Shown here piece after piece: positions 25,420 through 33,848 of a stretch of 64,000 nucleotides of DNA. A model generated the notes under the pieces. It was not told where the DNA came from. It was given only the letters and a program-made list of their open reading frames with translations, and did no database searches. Both the position numbers and the translations under genes were made by a program. Numbering within the stretch: the first letter of the stretch is position 1; the number at the start of each line of letters is the position of its first letter. Origin of the DNA: Trujillonella endophytica (lineage in GTDB: Bacteria > Actinomycetota > Actinomycetes > Mycobacteriales > Geodermatophilaceae); NCBI RefSeq assembly GCF_900110555.1, contig NZ_FOEE01000004.1:62001-126000 (forward strand), given 5' to 3'.

Positions 25420-25896
25420 ATGCGCGCGCACTCCGTGCTGCCCTCGCCGGTCGGTCCGCTGACCGTCGTCGCCGACGACGGCGTCCTCGTCCGGCTGTAC
25501 CTCGACCCGCCCGGTCCCGAGGCCGCCCTGGGGCCGCGGGACGACGCCGCGCTGGCGCCCGTGTCCGCCCAGCTCGGCGAGTACTTCCGCGGCGAGCGCG
25601 AGGCGTTCGACGTGCCGCTGCGGCCGGTCGGCAGTGCCTTCGAGCGGGCGGTGTGGGCGCAGCTGAGCGCGATCCCCTACGGCGAGACCCGCTCGTACGG
25701 GCAGGTGGCGCGCGCGGTCGGCGAGCCGGGCGGGGCCCAGGCGGTCGGGCTGGCGTGCGGGCGCAACCCGCTGGCGGTCGTCGTCCCCTGCCACCGGGTG
25801 GTCGGGGCGGACGGCGCCCTGGTCGGCTTCGGCGGCGGCCTGCCCCGCAAGCGGTTCCTGCTCGACCTCGAGCAGCGCGAGGCCCGGCTCTTCTAG
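25420..25896 (+). CDS. ogt: Methylated-DNA-protein-cysteine methyltransferase
   Basis: 158 residues, the size of Ogt without an Ada regulatory domain. The DNA-binding helix GETRSYGQVARAVG is followed by RNPLAVVVPCHRVVG with the acceptor C124. It takes the methyl group from O6-methylguanine or O4-methylthymine in a suicide reaction. It stands alone, 44 bp after the DUF1003 gene. Confidence 0.92.
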   Translation: MRAHSVLPSPVGPLTVVADDGVLVRLYLDPPGPEAALGPRDDAALAPVSAQLGEYFRGEREAFDVPLRPVGSAFERAVWAQLSAIPYGETRSYGQVARAVGEPGGAQAVGLACGRNPLAVVVPCHRVVGADGALVGFGGGLPRKRFLLDLEQREARLF

Positions 25897-25902
25897 CGTC
25901 CC

Positions 25903-25945
25903 ATCAACCGTTGTTGACGGAATCCGGTCATCAACGTAGGTTGAT
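25903..25945 (+). promoter_or_regulatory. Two 16-bp palindromic operators before the HTH gene
   Basis: ATCAAC-CGTT-GTTGAC (25903-25918) and ATCAAC-GTAG-GTTGAT (25930-25945) share the form ATCAAC-N4-GTTGAT with centres 27 bp apart. The second covers the ATG at 25944. The next gene encodes a small helix-turn-helix protein, so autoregulation is likely. The pattern is seen directly; the binding protein is inferred. Confidence 0.65.
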
Positions 25946-26171
25946 GGACGTGGTCGACCTCCCGCCCGTGCCCGACGCGGACGACCCCGAGGCGGCACTC
26001 GCCGCCGTCGTGGCGCTCCGCCGGCTGGCGACGCGGCTGGAGGTCGAGGCGGTGACCGAGGCCGTCGACCGGGGCTGGACGTGGGCCCAGGTCGGAGAGG
26101 CGCTCGGGATCAGCGCACAGGCCGCACACAAGAAGCTGGCTGCCGAGGTCCGCGCACGGCGCGGACGGTGA
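25944..26171 (+). CDS. Small helix-turn-helix regulator paired with a Clp-N protein
   Basis: 75 residues. A helical N-terminus (about 12-36) leads to a helix-turn-helix at 41-70 (WTWAQVGEALGISAQAAHKKLAAEV). This resembles the DNA-binding proteins found next to Clp N-domain genes in actinobacteria. There is no leader room for a ribosome site after the second palindrome, so translation may be leaderless from the ATG. Its stop lies 14 bp before the next start. Confidence 0.78.
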   Translation: MDVVDLPPVPDADDPEAALAAVVALRRLATRLEVEAVTEAVDRGWTWAQVGEALGISAQAAHKKLAAEVRARRGR

Positions 26172-26185
26172 TGGAGGAGACGACG

Positions 26186-26686
26186 ATGGGTCTGGTCCGC
26201 GCGATCCGGGACATCCGCACGATCAAGCGCCTGCTGACCGGCGCGGAGGCCGAGGCGCGCAGCGCCGGGGAGGCGGTACCCGGCCCCGAGCACCTGCTGC
26301 TGTCGGCCGCCGCGCTGCCCGACGGCTCGGCCGCGCGCGCCCTCGCGCGGCTGGGCACCGATGCCGCCGCCCTGCGCTCCGCCGTGGCCGCGACCCACGC
26401 GGAGGCCCTGACCGACCTCGGCCTGGAGGCGGGCACGGCTCCCGCACCCGCCCTCGCCACCCCCGCCGCGGGGCCGATGCGGACCAGCCCGCAGGCGCAG
26501 CAGGTATTCCAGCGGGCCGTGGAGCTCTCCAAGCGCGCGTCACCGGCGGGGCTGCGCGGTGTCCACGTGCTCGCGGCGGTCGGCGAGCTGGAGCGCGGCA
26601 CCGCGGTCCGCGCGCTGCGCCGGCTCGGGGTGGAACCCGGGCAGGTGACGGCGGCGGCGCGCGCCGAGGAGGACGTCCTCGCCTGA
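26186..26686 (+). CDS. Clp N-terminal-domain protein without ATPase
   Basis: 166 residues with two Clp-R type repeats: GPEHLLLSAAALPDGSAARALARLG (about 33-57) and GLRGVHVLAAVGELERGTAVRALRRLG (about 119-145). Clp N-domains recognise substrates or adaptors for ClpC. Here no AAA+ domain follows. I start at the ATG at 26186 because GGAGGAG lies 7-8 bases upstream; an ATG at 26171 overlaps the HTH stop. It may act as adaptor, decoy or inducer partner of the HTH regulator. Confidence 0.78.
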   Translation: MGLVRAIRDIRTIKRLLTGAEAEARSAGEAVPGPEHLLLSAAALPDGSAARALARLGTDAAALRSAVAATHAEALTDLGLEAGTAPAPALATPAAGPMRTSPQAQQVFQRAVELSKRASPAGLRGVHVLAAVGELERGTAVRALRRLGVEPGQVTAAARAEEDVLA

Positions 26687-26688
26687 GC

Positions 26689-27003
26689 TCACGCCAGGAC
26701 GTGCACCAGCGCGCCCGTTCCCCCGGCCAGCACGAGGACGACGATGAAGGGCGCCCGCAGCGCGAGGGCCAGGGCGGCGACGGCCAGCCCGGCGAGCCGG
26801 CCGTCGACCACCAGCTCGCCGTCCGCGGTGCCCGCCTGCACGGCGACCAGGGCGGCCAGCAGCGCCGCCGGCACGAAGTCGACGACCCGGGCCACCCACG
26901 GCTGCTCCACCCAGCGGGCCGGTACCGAGAGCCCGGCCAGCTTCAGCAGGTAGCAGCCGAGGGAGGCGCCGAGCACCAGCGTCCAGAGCGTGCCATCGCT
27001 CAC
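26689..27003 (-). CDS. azlD: AzlD-family branched-chain amino acid exporter subunit
   Basis: 104 residues with four hydrophobic helices and the AzlD pattern TLWTLVLGASLGCYLLKLAGL and PAALLAALVAVQ. The GTG start overlaps the azlC stop as GTGA. AzlC and AzlD together export branched-chain amino acids or analogues. It converges with the Clp-N gene, 2 bp apart. Confidence 0.85.
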   Translation of the reverse strand: MSDGTLWTLVLGASLGCYLLKLAGLSVPARWVEQPWVARVVDFVPAALLAALVAVQAGTADGELVVDGRLAGLAVAALALALRAPFIVVLVLAGGTGALVHVLA

Positions 27004-27695
27004 GCGGCGCCCTCCCGCCGGCGGGGCGGGCCGGCCAGCGCCACGGCGACCACCGCCGCGATCACCTGCACCCCGGGCGCCACGACCGGCGTCAGGAGGA
27101 GGGCGACGACCGCCCCGCCGAACGCCACCCGGCGCTGCACCGCCGCTTCCGGGAACCCGCGCAGCAACCGCGGCCACAGGAGCGCGAGGAAGGCGGCCGG
27201 GACGACGGCGTCCAGCGCCGCCTGCGCGGTCTCCCCCAGCGCCGCCGAGCCCAGGGCCCCGACGACCGTGGTCGCGTTCCACAGCAGGTAGACGCTCGCG
27301 CCGGTGGCGAGGAAGCCGACGCGGGCGAGCCTGCGCTCGGGCGCGGCCACGGCCATCGCCGTCGTCTCGTCGATGACCCAGTGCGCGCTGGCCGCCCGGG
27401 ACAGCACGCCCCGGGGACGCAGCAGCGGCACGAGCCGCACGCCGTACACGGTGTTCCGGGTGCCCAGCAGCAGGGCGCTGCCCGCGGCGGCCAGCGCACT
27501 GCCGCCCGCGCCCAGGACGCCGACCAGCGCGAACTGCGAGGCCCCGGTGAACATCAGCATCGACAGGGCCGTCGCCTGCCAGACGTCCAGCCCCGCGGCG
27601 GCGGCCGCCGCACCGAACGCCACGCCGTACAGCCCGACGGCGACGCCCAGCCCGATGGCGTCGCGCAGGACGGCGGTGCGGGCGGCGTCGGACAC
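27000..27695 (-). CDS. azlC: AzlC-family branched-chain amino acid exporter subunit
   Basis: 231 residues with about seven hydrophobic helices. The family marks are VGLYGVAFGAAAAAAGLDVWQA, MFTGASQFALVGVLGAGG and the NTVYG segment. The length matches AzlC. It is first in the azlCD unit, with a GTG start. No Lrp-type regulator is adjacent. Confidence 0.87.
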   Translation of the reverse strand: MSDAARTAVLRDAIGLGVAVGLYGVAFGAAAAAAGLDVWQATALSMLMFTGASQFALVGVLGAGGSALAAAGSALLLGTRNTVYGVRLVPLLRPRGVLSRAASAHWVIDETTAMAVAAPERRLARVGFLATGASVYLLWNATTVVGALGSAALGETAQAALDAVVPAAFLALLWPRLLRGFPEAAVQRRVAFGGAVVALLLTPVVAPGVQVIAAVVAVALAGPPRRREGAA

Positions 27696-27706
27696 GCCTG
27701 CCGAGG

Positions 27707-28231
27707 CTAGGCGGCGCGGGACCGCCGCCGCCGGACGGTGCGGTCGAGGATGCCGAGGGTGGCCTTCAGCGCGCTCTCCGGCACGATCGGCATCGCCACG
27801 AACGGCCGCAGGTCCTCGCGCAGGTTCGACCAGTCGCAGTAGGACGTCACCCGGGTGCCGCCCTCGGCCGGCTCGAGCCGGTAGCCGTACACGTGGCCCA
27901 GCGGGGGGTCGATGAGCGCCCCCTCGATCGCCCAGGCGATCGCGCGGTCCGGCTCGTAGACGGTGATGGCGACCTCGATGTCGTACCGGCCCAGCGGCAT
28001 GTCACCGAGCGCCTCGCGGTCCATGTGCACCACGAAGCGGTCGCCGACAGCGGTCACCGGCTCGCCCTCGGCATCCATGAGCATCCCGGAGGCGTCGATG
28101 TCGACGTGTCCCTGCGGGTCCCGGAGGACGGCGAACACCTCGGCCGGGGAGGCGGGGACGACGCGGCTGACCTCGATCCGTTCGGCGTCGGCGGGGACCT
28201 CGGCGGCTGCGGACCGGCTGGGATCGCTCAT
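27707..28231 (-). CDS. SRPBCC/START-fold protein
   Basis: 174 residues. VSRVVPASPAEVFAVLRDPQGHVDIDAS at the N-terminus and the late ALKATLGILDRTV helix outline the helix-grip fold of the polyketide cyclase / SRPBCC superfamily. Such proteins bind a hydrophobic ligand; no catalytic residues can be named. I start at the ATG at 28231, where the fold begins; the frame is open to 28495. It ends 11 bp from the azlC start on the same strand and may be cotranscribed. Confidence 0.75.
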   Translation of the reverse strand: MSDPSRSAAAEVPADAERIEVSRVVPASPAEVFAVLRDPQGHVDIDASGMLMDAEGEPVTAVGDRFVVHMDREALGDMPLGRYDIEVAITVYEPDRAIAWAIEGALIDPPLGHVYGYRLEPAEGGTRVTSYCDWSNLREDLRPFVAMPIVPESALKATLGILDRTVRRRRSRAA

Positions 28232-28385
28232 GCGGGGAGCCTCGCACGCGGTGCGCAGCAGATCACCCCGACGGCGGACGGCTCGTGCCGCGCACCGCCG
28301 TACAGTGGCCGCAGACCCGTGTGCGCAGGTCGCGCCGAGGCCGGAGGCCGGAACGGGTGCCCCGTCGAAGGAGACACACATCCCG

Positions 28386-29537
28386 ATGTCCGACACCCTG
28401 ACCGGCCAGCCGGCGCTCGATGCAATCAACGCCGCCCTGGCCACCGTCCAGGACCCGGAGATCAACCGGCCCCTCACCGAGCTCGGCATGGTCAAGGACG
28501 TCCAGATCGGCGCCGACGGCTCCGTCCGCGTCGACGTCTACCTGACCGTCGCCGGCTGCCCGATGCGGGAGACCATCACCAGCCGGGTGACCCAGGCCGT
28601 GGGCGCCGTCGCCGGCGTGACCTCGGTCCGGGTCGAGCTCGACGTCATGAACGACGAGCAGCGCGCCGAGCTGCGCAAGACAGTGCGCGGCAGCGACACC
28701 GCCGACCCGGTCATCCCGTTCGCCCAGCCGGGCTCGCTGACCCGCGTCTACGCGGTCGCGTCGGGCAAGGGCGGCGTCGGCAAGTCCAGCGTCACCGTCA
28801 ACCTGGCCGCGGCACTGGCCAAGCGGGGCCTGTCGGTGGGCGTCGTGGACGCCGACATCTACGGCCACTCCGTGCCGCGCATGCTGGGCGTCGACGACAA
28901 GCCCACCCAGGTCGACAACATGATCATGCCGCCGCAGTCCTACGGCGTGAAGGTCATCTCCATCGGCATGTTCACCCCGGGCAACACCCCGGTCGTGTGG
29001 CGCGGGCCGATGCTGCACCGGGCGCTGCAGCAGTTCCTCGCCGACGTGTGGTGGGGCGACCTCGACGTCCTGCTCATGGACCTGCCGCCGGGCACCGGCG
29101 ACGTCGCGATCTCGGTGGCACAGCTGGTGCCCAACGCCGAGATCCTCGTGGTGACGACGCCGCAGCTGGCCGCCGCCGAGGTGGCCGAGCGGGCCGGCGC
29201 CATCGCGACGCAGACCCACCAGCAGGTGGTGGGCGTCGTGGAGAACATGTCGTGGCTGGAGCTGCCCGACGGCTCCCGCATGGAGGTCTTCGGCGCCGGC
29301 GGCGGCGAGGCCGTCTCCGACGCGCTGACCCGCACGCTCGGCGCCCGCGTGCCGCTGCTGGGCCAGATCCCGCTGGACACCCGGCTGCGCGAGGCCGGCG
29401 ACAACGGCGCGCCGATCGTGCTCGCCGAGCCCGAGTCCCCCGCGGCGCAGGCCCTGGAGAAGATCGCCGACGCGCTCGCCGTCCGCCAGCGCGGCCTGTC
29501 CGGCATGTCCCTGGGCCTGACCCCGGTCAAGCACTGA
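28386..29537 (+). CDS. mrp: Mrp/ApbC iron-sulfur carrier ATPase
   Basis: 383 residues: an N-terminal MIP18/DUF59 domain (about 10-95, with AGCPMRETI) and a ParA/MinD-like P-loop domain with SGKGGVGKSS at 126-135, DADIYGHSVPRMLG and LLMDLPPGTGD. The deviant Walker A and the CP motif in the first domain are those of Nbp35/ApbC proteins, which carry [4Fe-4S] clusters to target enzymes. In mycobacteria mrp lies near tatB, htrA and sigE as it does here. GGAG lies 12 bases upstream of the ATG, a little far. Confidence 0.9.
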   Translation: MSDTLTGQPALDAINAALATVQDPEINRPLTELGMVKDVQIGADGSVRVDVYLTVAGCPMRETITSRVTQAVGAVAGVTSVRVELDVMNDEQRAELRKTVRGSDTADPVIPFAQPGSLTRVYAVASGKGGVGKSSVTVNLAAALAKRGLSVGVVDADIYGHSVPRMLGVDDKPTQVDNMIMPPQSYGVKVISIGMFTPGNTPVVWRGPMLHRALQQFLADVWWGDLDVLLMDLPPGTGDVAISVAQLVPNAEILVVTTPQLAAAEVAERAGAIATQTHQQVVGVVENMSWLELPDGSRMEVFGAGGGEAVSDALTRTLGARVPLLGQIPLDTRLREAGDNGAPIVLAEPESPAAQALEKIADALAVRQRGLSGMSLGLTPVKH

Positions 29538-29547
29538 GCTGACGCAT

Positions 29548-29585
29548 CGAGAGGTCGCGGTCCCGCCCGGGACCGCGGCCTCTCG
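29548..29585. terminator. Strong terminator hairpin between mrp and tatB
   Basis: CGAGAGGTCGCGGTCCC (29548-29564) pairs with GGGACCGCGGCCTCTCG (29569-29585) over 17 bp with one G-T mismatch and a 4-base loop. It starts 11 bp after the mrp stop. Confidence 0.75.
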
Positions 29586-29593
29586 CGCACTGC

Positions 29594-29649
29594 GGGTGTT
29601 CCTCGTGCGTTGCCGACGCTGCAGGACCCGCAACGCACGAGGAACACCC
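29594..29649. repeat. Perfect 20-bp inverted repeat between convergent genes
   Basis: GGGTGTTCCTCGTGCGTTGC (29594-29613) and its exact complement (29630-29649) flank a 16-base loop. It follows the mrp terminator by 8 bp and precedes the tatB stop by 44 bp. It could terminate tatB transcription, but the long loop and perfect arms also suit a dispersed palindromic (REP-like) element. Confidence 0.6.
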
Positions 29650-29693
29650 ACAAGGCCTCGCCGGAACCGTGCCAGCGCGGCGCCGGCGTCAGG

Positions 29694-30101
29694 TCAGGTC
29701 GCGTCGAGGTCGAACGGCGGCGGGGTGCCCGCGTCGCGGGGGCGGACGGCGTCCTTCCGGAAGGTCACCGCGCCCGCCCCGGCGGTCTCGGCGGCCAGCC
29801 CGCCCGAGCCGTTGCCCCGCGCCGTGCCCCGGGCGACCGGCGGGCCGTCGTCGTCGGCGAGCAACTGGTCGCGGAGGAACGTCTTCGGGTGGTACTTGCG
29901 CAGGTCGAGGTCGCGCAGGCCGGCGAGGTCGTCGCCCAGCGACTCGTCGACCTGCGCCCGGACGCCGGTGATCGCGGTGCGCAGCCGCTTCAGCCCCGAC
30001 GCGGCCTCCTTGGCCAGGTCCGGCAGCCGCTCCGGCCCGAAGATGAACAGCGCGGCCAGCGCGAGGACGACGATCTCTCCCCAGCCGATCGAGTCGAACA
30101 C
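29694..30101 (-). CDS. tatB: Twin-arginine translocase subunit TatB
   Basis: 135 residues. One hydrophobic helix (about 6-22) with the conserved E-x-x-V and FGPERLPDL hinge leads to an amphipathic helix and a polar tail. TatB forms the substrate receptor with TatC for export of folded proteins. It lies 3 bp after the htrA stop, the same order as in mycobacteria (sigE, rseA, htrA, tatB). The start is a GTG. Confidence 0.9.
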   Translation of the reverse strand: MFDSIGWGEIVVLALAALFIFGPERLPDLAKEAASGLKRLRTAITGVRAQVDESLGDDLAGLRDLDLRKYHPKTFLRDQLLADDDGPPVARGTARGNGSGGLAAETAGAGAVTFRKDAVRPRDAGTPPPFDLDAT

Positions 30102-30104
30102 GGC

Positions 30105-31565
30105 TCAGGCCTCCCCGAGCGTCGCCTGGACCGTCGTGGACTCCTCGCCGCCGCGCACGTACTCGATGGTCACCGTGTCCCCCGGCGCGTGGACATCGAC
30201 GGCCACCGCGAGCTCCTCCGAGCTGCCGACGCGCATGTCGTCGACGGCGATGATCACGTCCTGCTCGCGCAGGCCCGCCTCGGCCGCCGGCCCCTCGGGC
30301 TCGACGTTGACCACGAGGGCGCCGTCGCGCGTGCCGTCGGTGACGGACCGGGCGTTGACGCCGAGGGTGGCGTGCACGGCCTCCCCGTTGGCGATCAGCT
30401 GCTCGGCGATGAAGCGAGCCCGGTCGATCGGGATCGCGAAGCCCAGCCCGACGCTGCCGCCGCCGAGCGAGGCGATGGCGGTGTTGATGCCGATGACCGC
30501 GCCGGTCGCGTCGACCAGGGCACCGCCGGAATTGCCGGGGTTGATCGGCGCGTCGGTCTGCACCGCGCTGATGACGGCGTTGGTGTCGCTGCCCTCGCCG
30601 GACAGCCGCACGGGCCGGTCCAGCGCGCTGACGATGCCGGTCGTGACCGTGCCGGCCAGGCCCAGGGGCGAGCCGATGGCGATCACCGGGTCGCCGACGA
30701 CGAGGTCGTCGACGCTGCCGAGCGAGGCCTCGAGCAGGCCGGGCTTCTCGACCTTGATGACGGCGATGTCGCTGGCCGGGTCGCGCCCGACGATCCGCGC
30801 CTCCGACCCGCTGCCGTCGGAGAAGACGGCGCGGATCTCGGCGTCGTCGTTGCCGTCGGCGCCGGAGATCACGTGGTTGTTGGTCATGATGTAGCCGAGG
30901 TCGCCGTCGACGACCACGCCGGAACCGGTGGCCCCGGCGTCGCCCAGGCGCACCTCGATGGAGACGACGGCGGGGGTGACCGCCGCGGCGATCTCGGCGA
31001 CCGACCCCGGCTCGCGGACGACGCCCTCGTTCACCTCCGACAACTGCGTGTCGGCGTCGAGCAGCGGGGACTCGGCGGCCGTCCGCGTCAGCCAGTAGCC
31101 CAGCGCGCCCCCCAGCGCCCCGATGACCAGCACGGCCAGCAGCACCAGCGCGGAGATGCGGATCGACAGGTCGCGGAACCGCAGCTTCTTGCGGCCCTTG
31201 CCGTCGACGACGACCGGGCCTTCCTGCTCGGCCTCGTCGGGGTAGACGGCCGGACCGGTCAGCGCCGCGGGCGCGTGCGGGTCCCGCCACGGGTCGGTCC
31301 GCGCGTCGGACTTCCACCACGGGCCGGCCGAGGTGCGCCGCCGGCCGAGCCGCCCGCCGGGGGGCTCCTGGAGCCCGCGCCGGTCGGTGCCCGCGGGTGC
31401 GAAGGCCCGGAGCAGCGCCTCCGGCGGCGGGGGTGCGGCCGGGCGCGGTGGCAGGGTGGGGCCGCCGCCGGCGAAGGTGCCGCTGACCGCTGCCGGCCTG
31501 CCGAACGCCTGGCTCAGCGCCGGGCTCGCCTCGGGCCGGGCCGGCCCGGTGGAACGCGGCCGCAC
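30105..31565 (-). CDS. htrA: HtrA/DegP-like membrane serine protease with PDZ domain
   Basis: 486 residues from the GTG at 31565. A proline-rich cytoplasmic part (1-135), one helix (137-158), a trypsin-like domain with the triad H231 (TNNHVIS), D266 (SDIAVIKV) and S346 (NPGNSGGA), and a C-terminal PDZ domain (about 395-480). It degrades or refolds damaged envelope proteins and, in mycobacteria, belongs to the SigE stress response. A CTG in frame at 31677-31679 has GGAGG five bases upstream and would give 524 residues, close to the mycobacterial protein, so the true start may lie there. Confidence 0.88.
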   Translation of the reverse strand: MRPRSTGPARPEASPALSQAFGRPAAVSGTFAGGGPTLPPRPAAPPPPEALLRAFAPAGTDRRGLQEPPGGRLGRRRTSAGPWWKSDARTDPWRDPHAPAALTGPAVYPDEAEQEGPVVVDGKGRKKLRFRDLSIRISALVLLAVLVIGALGGALGYWLTRTAAESPLLDADTQLSEVNEGVVREPGSVAEIAAAVTPAVVSIEVRLGDAGATGSGVVVDGDLGYIMTNNHVISGADGNDDAEIRAVFSDGSGSEARIVGRDPASDIAVIKVEKPGLLEASLGSVDDLVVGDPVIAIGSPLGLAGTVTTGIVSALDRPVRLSGEGSDTNAVISAVQTDAPINPGNSGGALVDATGAVIGINTAIASLGGGSVGLGFAIPIDRARFIAEQLIANGEAVHATLGVNARSVTDGTRDGALVVNVEPEGPAAEAGLREQDVIIAVDDMRVGSSEELAVAVDVHAPGDTVTIEYVRGGEESTTVQATLGEA

Positions 31566-31772
31566 CGGGGGCGGGTCGAACCCGCCCGCGCGGCCTTCCG
31601 GCCGGGTGAAGGCCTCGTCGGGGGAGCCGTCGACGGGCCGGCGGTCGTCGCCCTCGGGGGACGGCGGGGTCTCGGGCAGCGGGTCCTCCCCCGGGGCGCG
31701 GGGCGGTCAGGAGCGGGGCGGTCAGGGACCGTCGGTCGTCACCAGTGTCTCAGTGCGCGGGCGCCGCGGGGA

Positions 31773-32372
31773 TCAGGGCGCTCCGCCGGCCGCTCCGGCG
31801 CGGGCCAGGGCGGTCTGGGACCCGTCGGTCAGCGTGCGCACGACCGGCGGCACGACCTCGCTGCGCTCACCGGCGTGCGAGCCGGCGACCGGGGATCCCG
31901 GCGGATCGACCCGTTCGGCGGGGGCGGGCAGGCTCAGGGCGAGCGCGGTGACGCCGATGCCCAGGCCGGCCAGCGCGCCGGCCATGCTGCGACGCAGCCA
32001 GCGGGCCTGCCCGGGGCGCACGGCTGGGGCGGGGTACGGGTCGAGCGGGACCGACCAGGAGCCGGAGTCGTCGCGGAGGGTGAGCTGCCCCGGGCCGATG
32101 CTGAGCGCGCCCGGCCCGCCGGCCCCGGGGACGTCGGTGGTGAAGGGGATCGCCCGCAGCCGGCTGAGCAGGTCGCCGGGCACCGCGACGTCGGTCGCCC
32201 CGTGCAGCGCCTCCTTGGCCTCGCGCTGGGCCTGCACGGCCATCCGGCAGGAGACGCAGCCGGTGAGGTGCCGGGCGGCGCGGGCGGCGGGTCCACTGGC
32301 GAGTTCGCCGTCGACCAGCGCGGCGATGGCCTCCTGCGCCAGGTGGCTCTCGGGAAGGCCCATGCCGCTCAT
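31773..32372 (-). CDS. rseA: Anti-sigma factor, RseA-like with zinc motif
   Basis: 199 residues. The N-terminal half is a zinc-binding anti-sigma domain with H35-x3-C39-x2-C42 ([11 protein letters not shown]). A hydrophobic helix at about 133-150 anchors it, and about 45 residues lie outside. The start overlaps the sigE stop (ATGA). It should hold SigE inactive until envelope or redox stress. The order sigE-rseA-htrA-tatB supports the call. Confidence 0.88.
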   Translation of the reverse strand: MSGMGLPESHLAQEAIAALVDGELASGPAARAARHLTGCVSCRMAVQAQREAKEALHGATDVAVPGDLLSRLRAIPFTTDVPGAGGPGALSIGPGQLTLRDDSGSWSVPLDPYPAPAVRPGQARWLRRSMAGALAGLGIGVTALALSLPAPAERVDPPGSPVAGSHAGERSEVVPPVVRTLTDGSQTALARAGAAGGAP

Positions 32373-33067
32373 GCCGCGCCACCCTCGGCCGGAACCGGTC
32401 CGCGGCGCGGGGCGAGGTGGGCCAGGGACTGTCGCAGCTGCACCCGCCCGCGGTGGATGCGGCTGCGCACCGTGCCGAGCTTGATGCCCAGGGTGGCGGC
32501 GATCTCCTCGTAGGTGAGGCCCTCGATGTCGCACAGGACCACGGCGACGCGGAACTCCGGTGCCAGCGCATCCAGCGCCGCCTGCACCTGCGGGTCGAGG
32601 TGGGTGTCGGCGTAGACCTGCTCGGGACCGGGGGCGGTGCCGGGCAGCCGCTCGGTGTCGTCGGGGAGCGCGTCGAAGCGGATGCGCTGGCGGCGGCGGA
32701 CCATGTCGAGGAAGAGGTTGGTCGTGATGCGGTGCAGCCAGCCCTCGAAGGTGCCCGGCGAGAAGTCGGCCAGGGACCGGAACACCCGGACGAAGGTCTC
32801 CTGCGTGAGGTCCTCGGCGTCCTGCGCGTTGCCCGACAGCCGGTAGGCCAGCCGGTACACGCGGGCGGAGTGGTCGCGGACGACCTGCTCCCACGTGGGT
32901 GCCACCCAGACCGCCGGCTCGGCGGCCTGCTCCTCGGGAACGGGCGGGGCGGACTCGGACACGGCACCAGGATCGCAGACCGCGGCCCCGTTCTCCTGCC
33001 CGGCAGCGGTGGATCCAGCCCCGACGGGGGGCTGATCGGTCGTTCGCGAGGTGCGCACGGAACGCAC
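32369..33067 (-). CDS. sigE: ECF sigma factor SigE
   Basis: 232 residues. Region 2 runs over [20 protein letters not shown] and [13 protein letters not shown]; region 4 ends in [21 protein letters not shown]. It directs RNA polymerase to envelope-stress genes and is controlled by the anti-sigma factor encoded next. The first 50 residues are unstructured, so the start is uncertain: the GTG at 33067 or the GTG at 32962 are both possible. It is divergent from the O-methyltransferase gene, as in mycobacteria. Confidence 0.9.
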   Translation of the reverse strand: MRSVRTSRTTDQPPVGAGSTAAGQENGAAVCDPGAVSESAPPVPEEQAAEPAVWVAPTWEQVVRDHSARVYRLAYRLSGNAQDAEDLTQETFVRVFRSLADFSPGTFEGWLHRITTNLFLDMVRRRQRIRFDALPDDTERLPGTAPGPEQVYADTHLDPQVQAALDALAPEFRVAVVLCDIEGLTYEEIAATLGIKLGTVRSRIHRGRVQLRQSLAHLAPRRGPVPAEGGAA

Positions 33068-33164
33068 AACGACCCGGCACCGGGCGGGCGTTCCCGTTCA
33101 CAGCGACTTCACAGGCCACGCCGCCCGTACGGCCGACGACCGCCGCCACTACCCTCGGCCGGTG

Positions 33165-33845
33165 ATGAGCGCCCGGGGAGGGCCGCCGATCGGCGGCGAG
33201 GGCGGCGACCCCTCCGGCGGCGAGGCCGGCAGGGCCTACGCCGACCGCTTCGCCGACGAGACGCCCGCGCTGTCCGCCGCGCGCGCCCGGGCCGCGCAGC
33301 TCGACGGGCCTCCCCCGGTCACTCCTGCCGTCGGCGCGACGCTCGCCGTCCTGGCCGCCGGCGCGGGCGCGCGGGGCGTCGTGTCGGTCGGCAGCGGCGG
33401 CGGCGTCGGCGGGCTGTGGCTGCTGCAGGGCATGCGCGGCGACGGCGTCCTCACCTGCCTGGACTCCGACGCCGAGCAGCAGCTGGCCGCGCGACGGGCG
33501 TTCGCTGACGCGGGCCACCCGCAGGGCCGCACCCGGATGATCTTCGGCACACCGGGCGAGGTGCTCCCCCGGCTGTCGACCGGCGCCTACGACCTCGTGG
33601 TCTGCGCGACCTCGCCGACCGACTACGCCGACGAGCTGCCCGGACTGGTCGGGCTGCTCCGCCCGGGCGGGGTGCTGATCTGCCACGGCCTGCTCGAGGG
33701 CGGCCGGGTCGCCGACCGCTCCGTCCGGGACCCGGAGACCGTGGCCTGGCGCGACGTGGCCCGGCGGGTGCGCGAGGACGAGCGGCTCACCTCCGCCGTC
33801 CTGCCGGTCGGCGCCGGCCTGCTGGTGGCCAGCACCGCCCGCTGA
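33165..33845 (+). CDS. O-methyltransferase, class I SAM-dependent
   Basis: 226 residues with a Rossmann core: motif I VVSVGSGGGVGGLWLLQGM, acidic ribose-binding LTCLDSDAEQQ, and YDLVVCATSPTDYADELP. It matches the O-methyltransferase type 3 family beside sigE in mycobacteria (Rv1220c type). The substrate is unknown. Motif I has GSGGG where the family has G-T-G-x-G. I start at the ATG at 33165; the frame is open to 33051. Confidence 0.82.
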   Translation: MSARGGPPIGGEGGDPSGGEAGRAYADRFADETPALSAARARAAQLDGPPPVTPAVGATLAVLAAGAGARGVVSVGSGGGVGGLWLLQGMRGDGVLTCLDSDAEQQLAARRAFADAGHPQGRTRMIFGTPGEVLPRLSTGAYDLVVCATSPTDYADELPGLVGLLRPGGVLICHGLLEGGRVADRSVRDPETVAWRDVARRVREDERLTSAVLPVGAGLLVASTAR

Positions 33846-33848
33846 GGA

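Noticed and set aside
26681-26708. Terminator between the Clp-N and azlD genes
   Set aside because: ACGTCCT / AGGACGT can pair over only 7 bp with a long loop; too weak to list as a feature.
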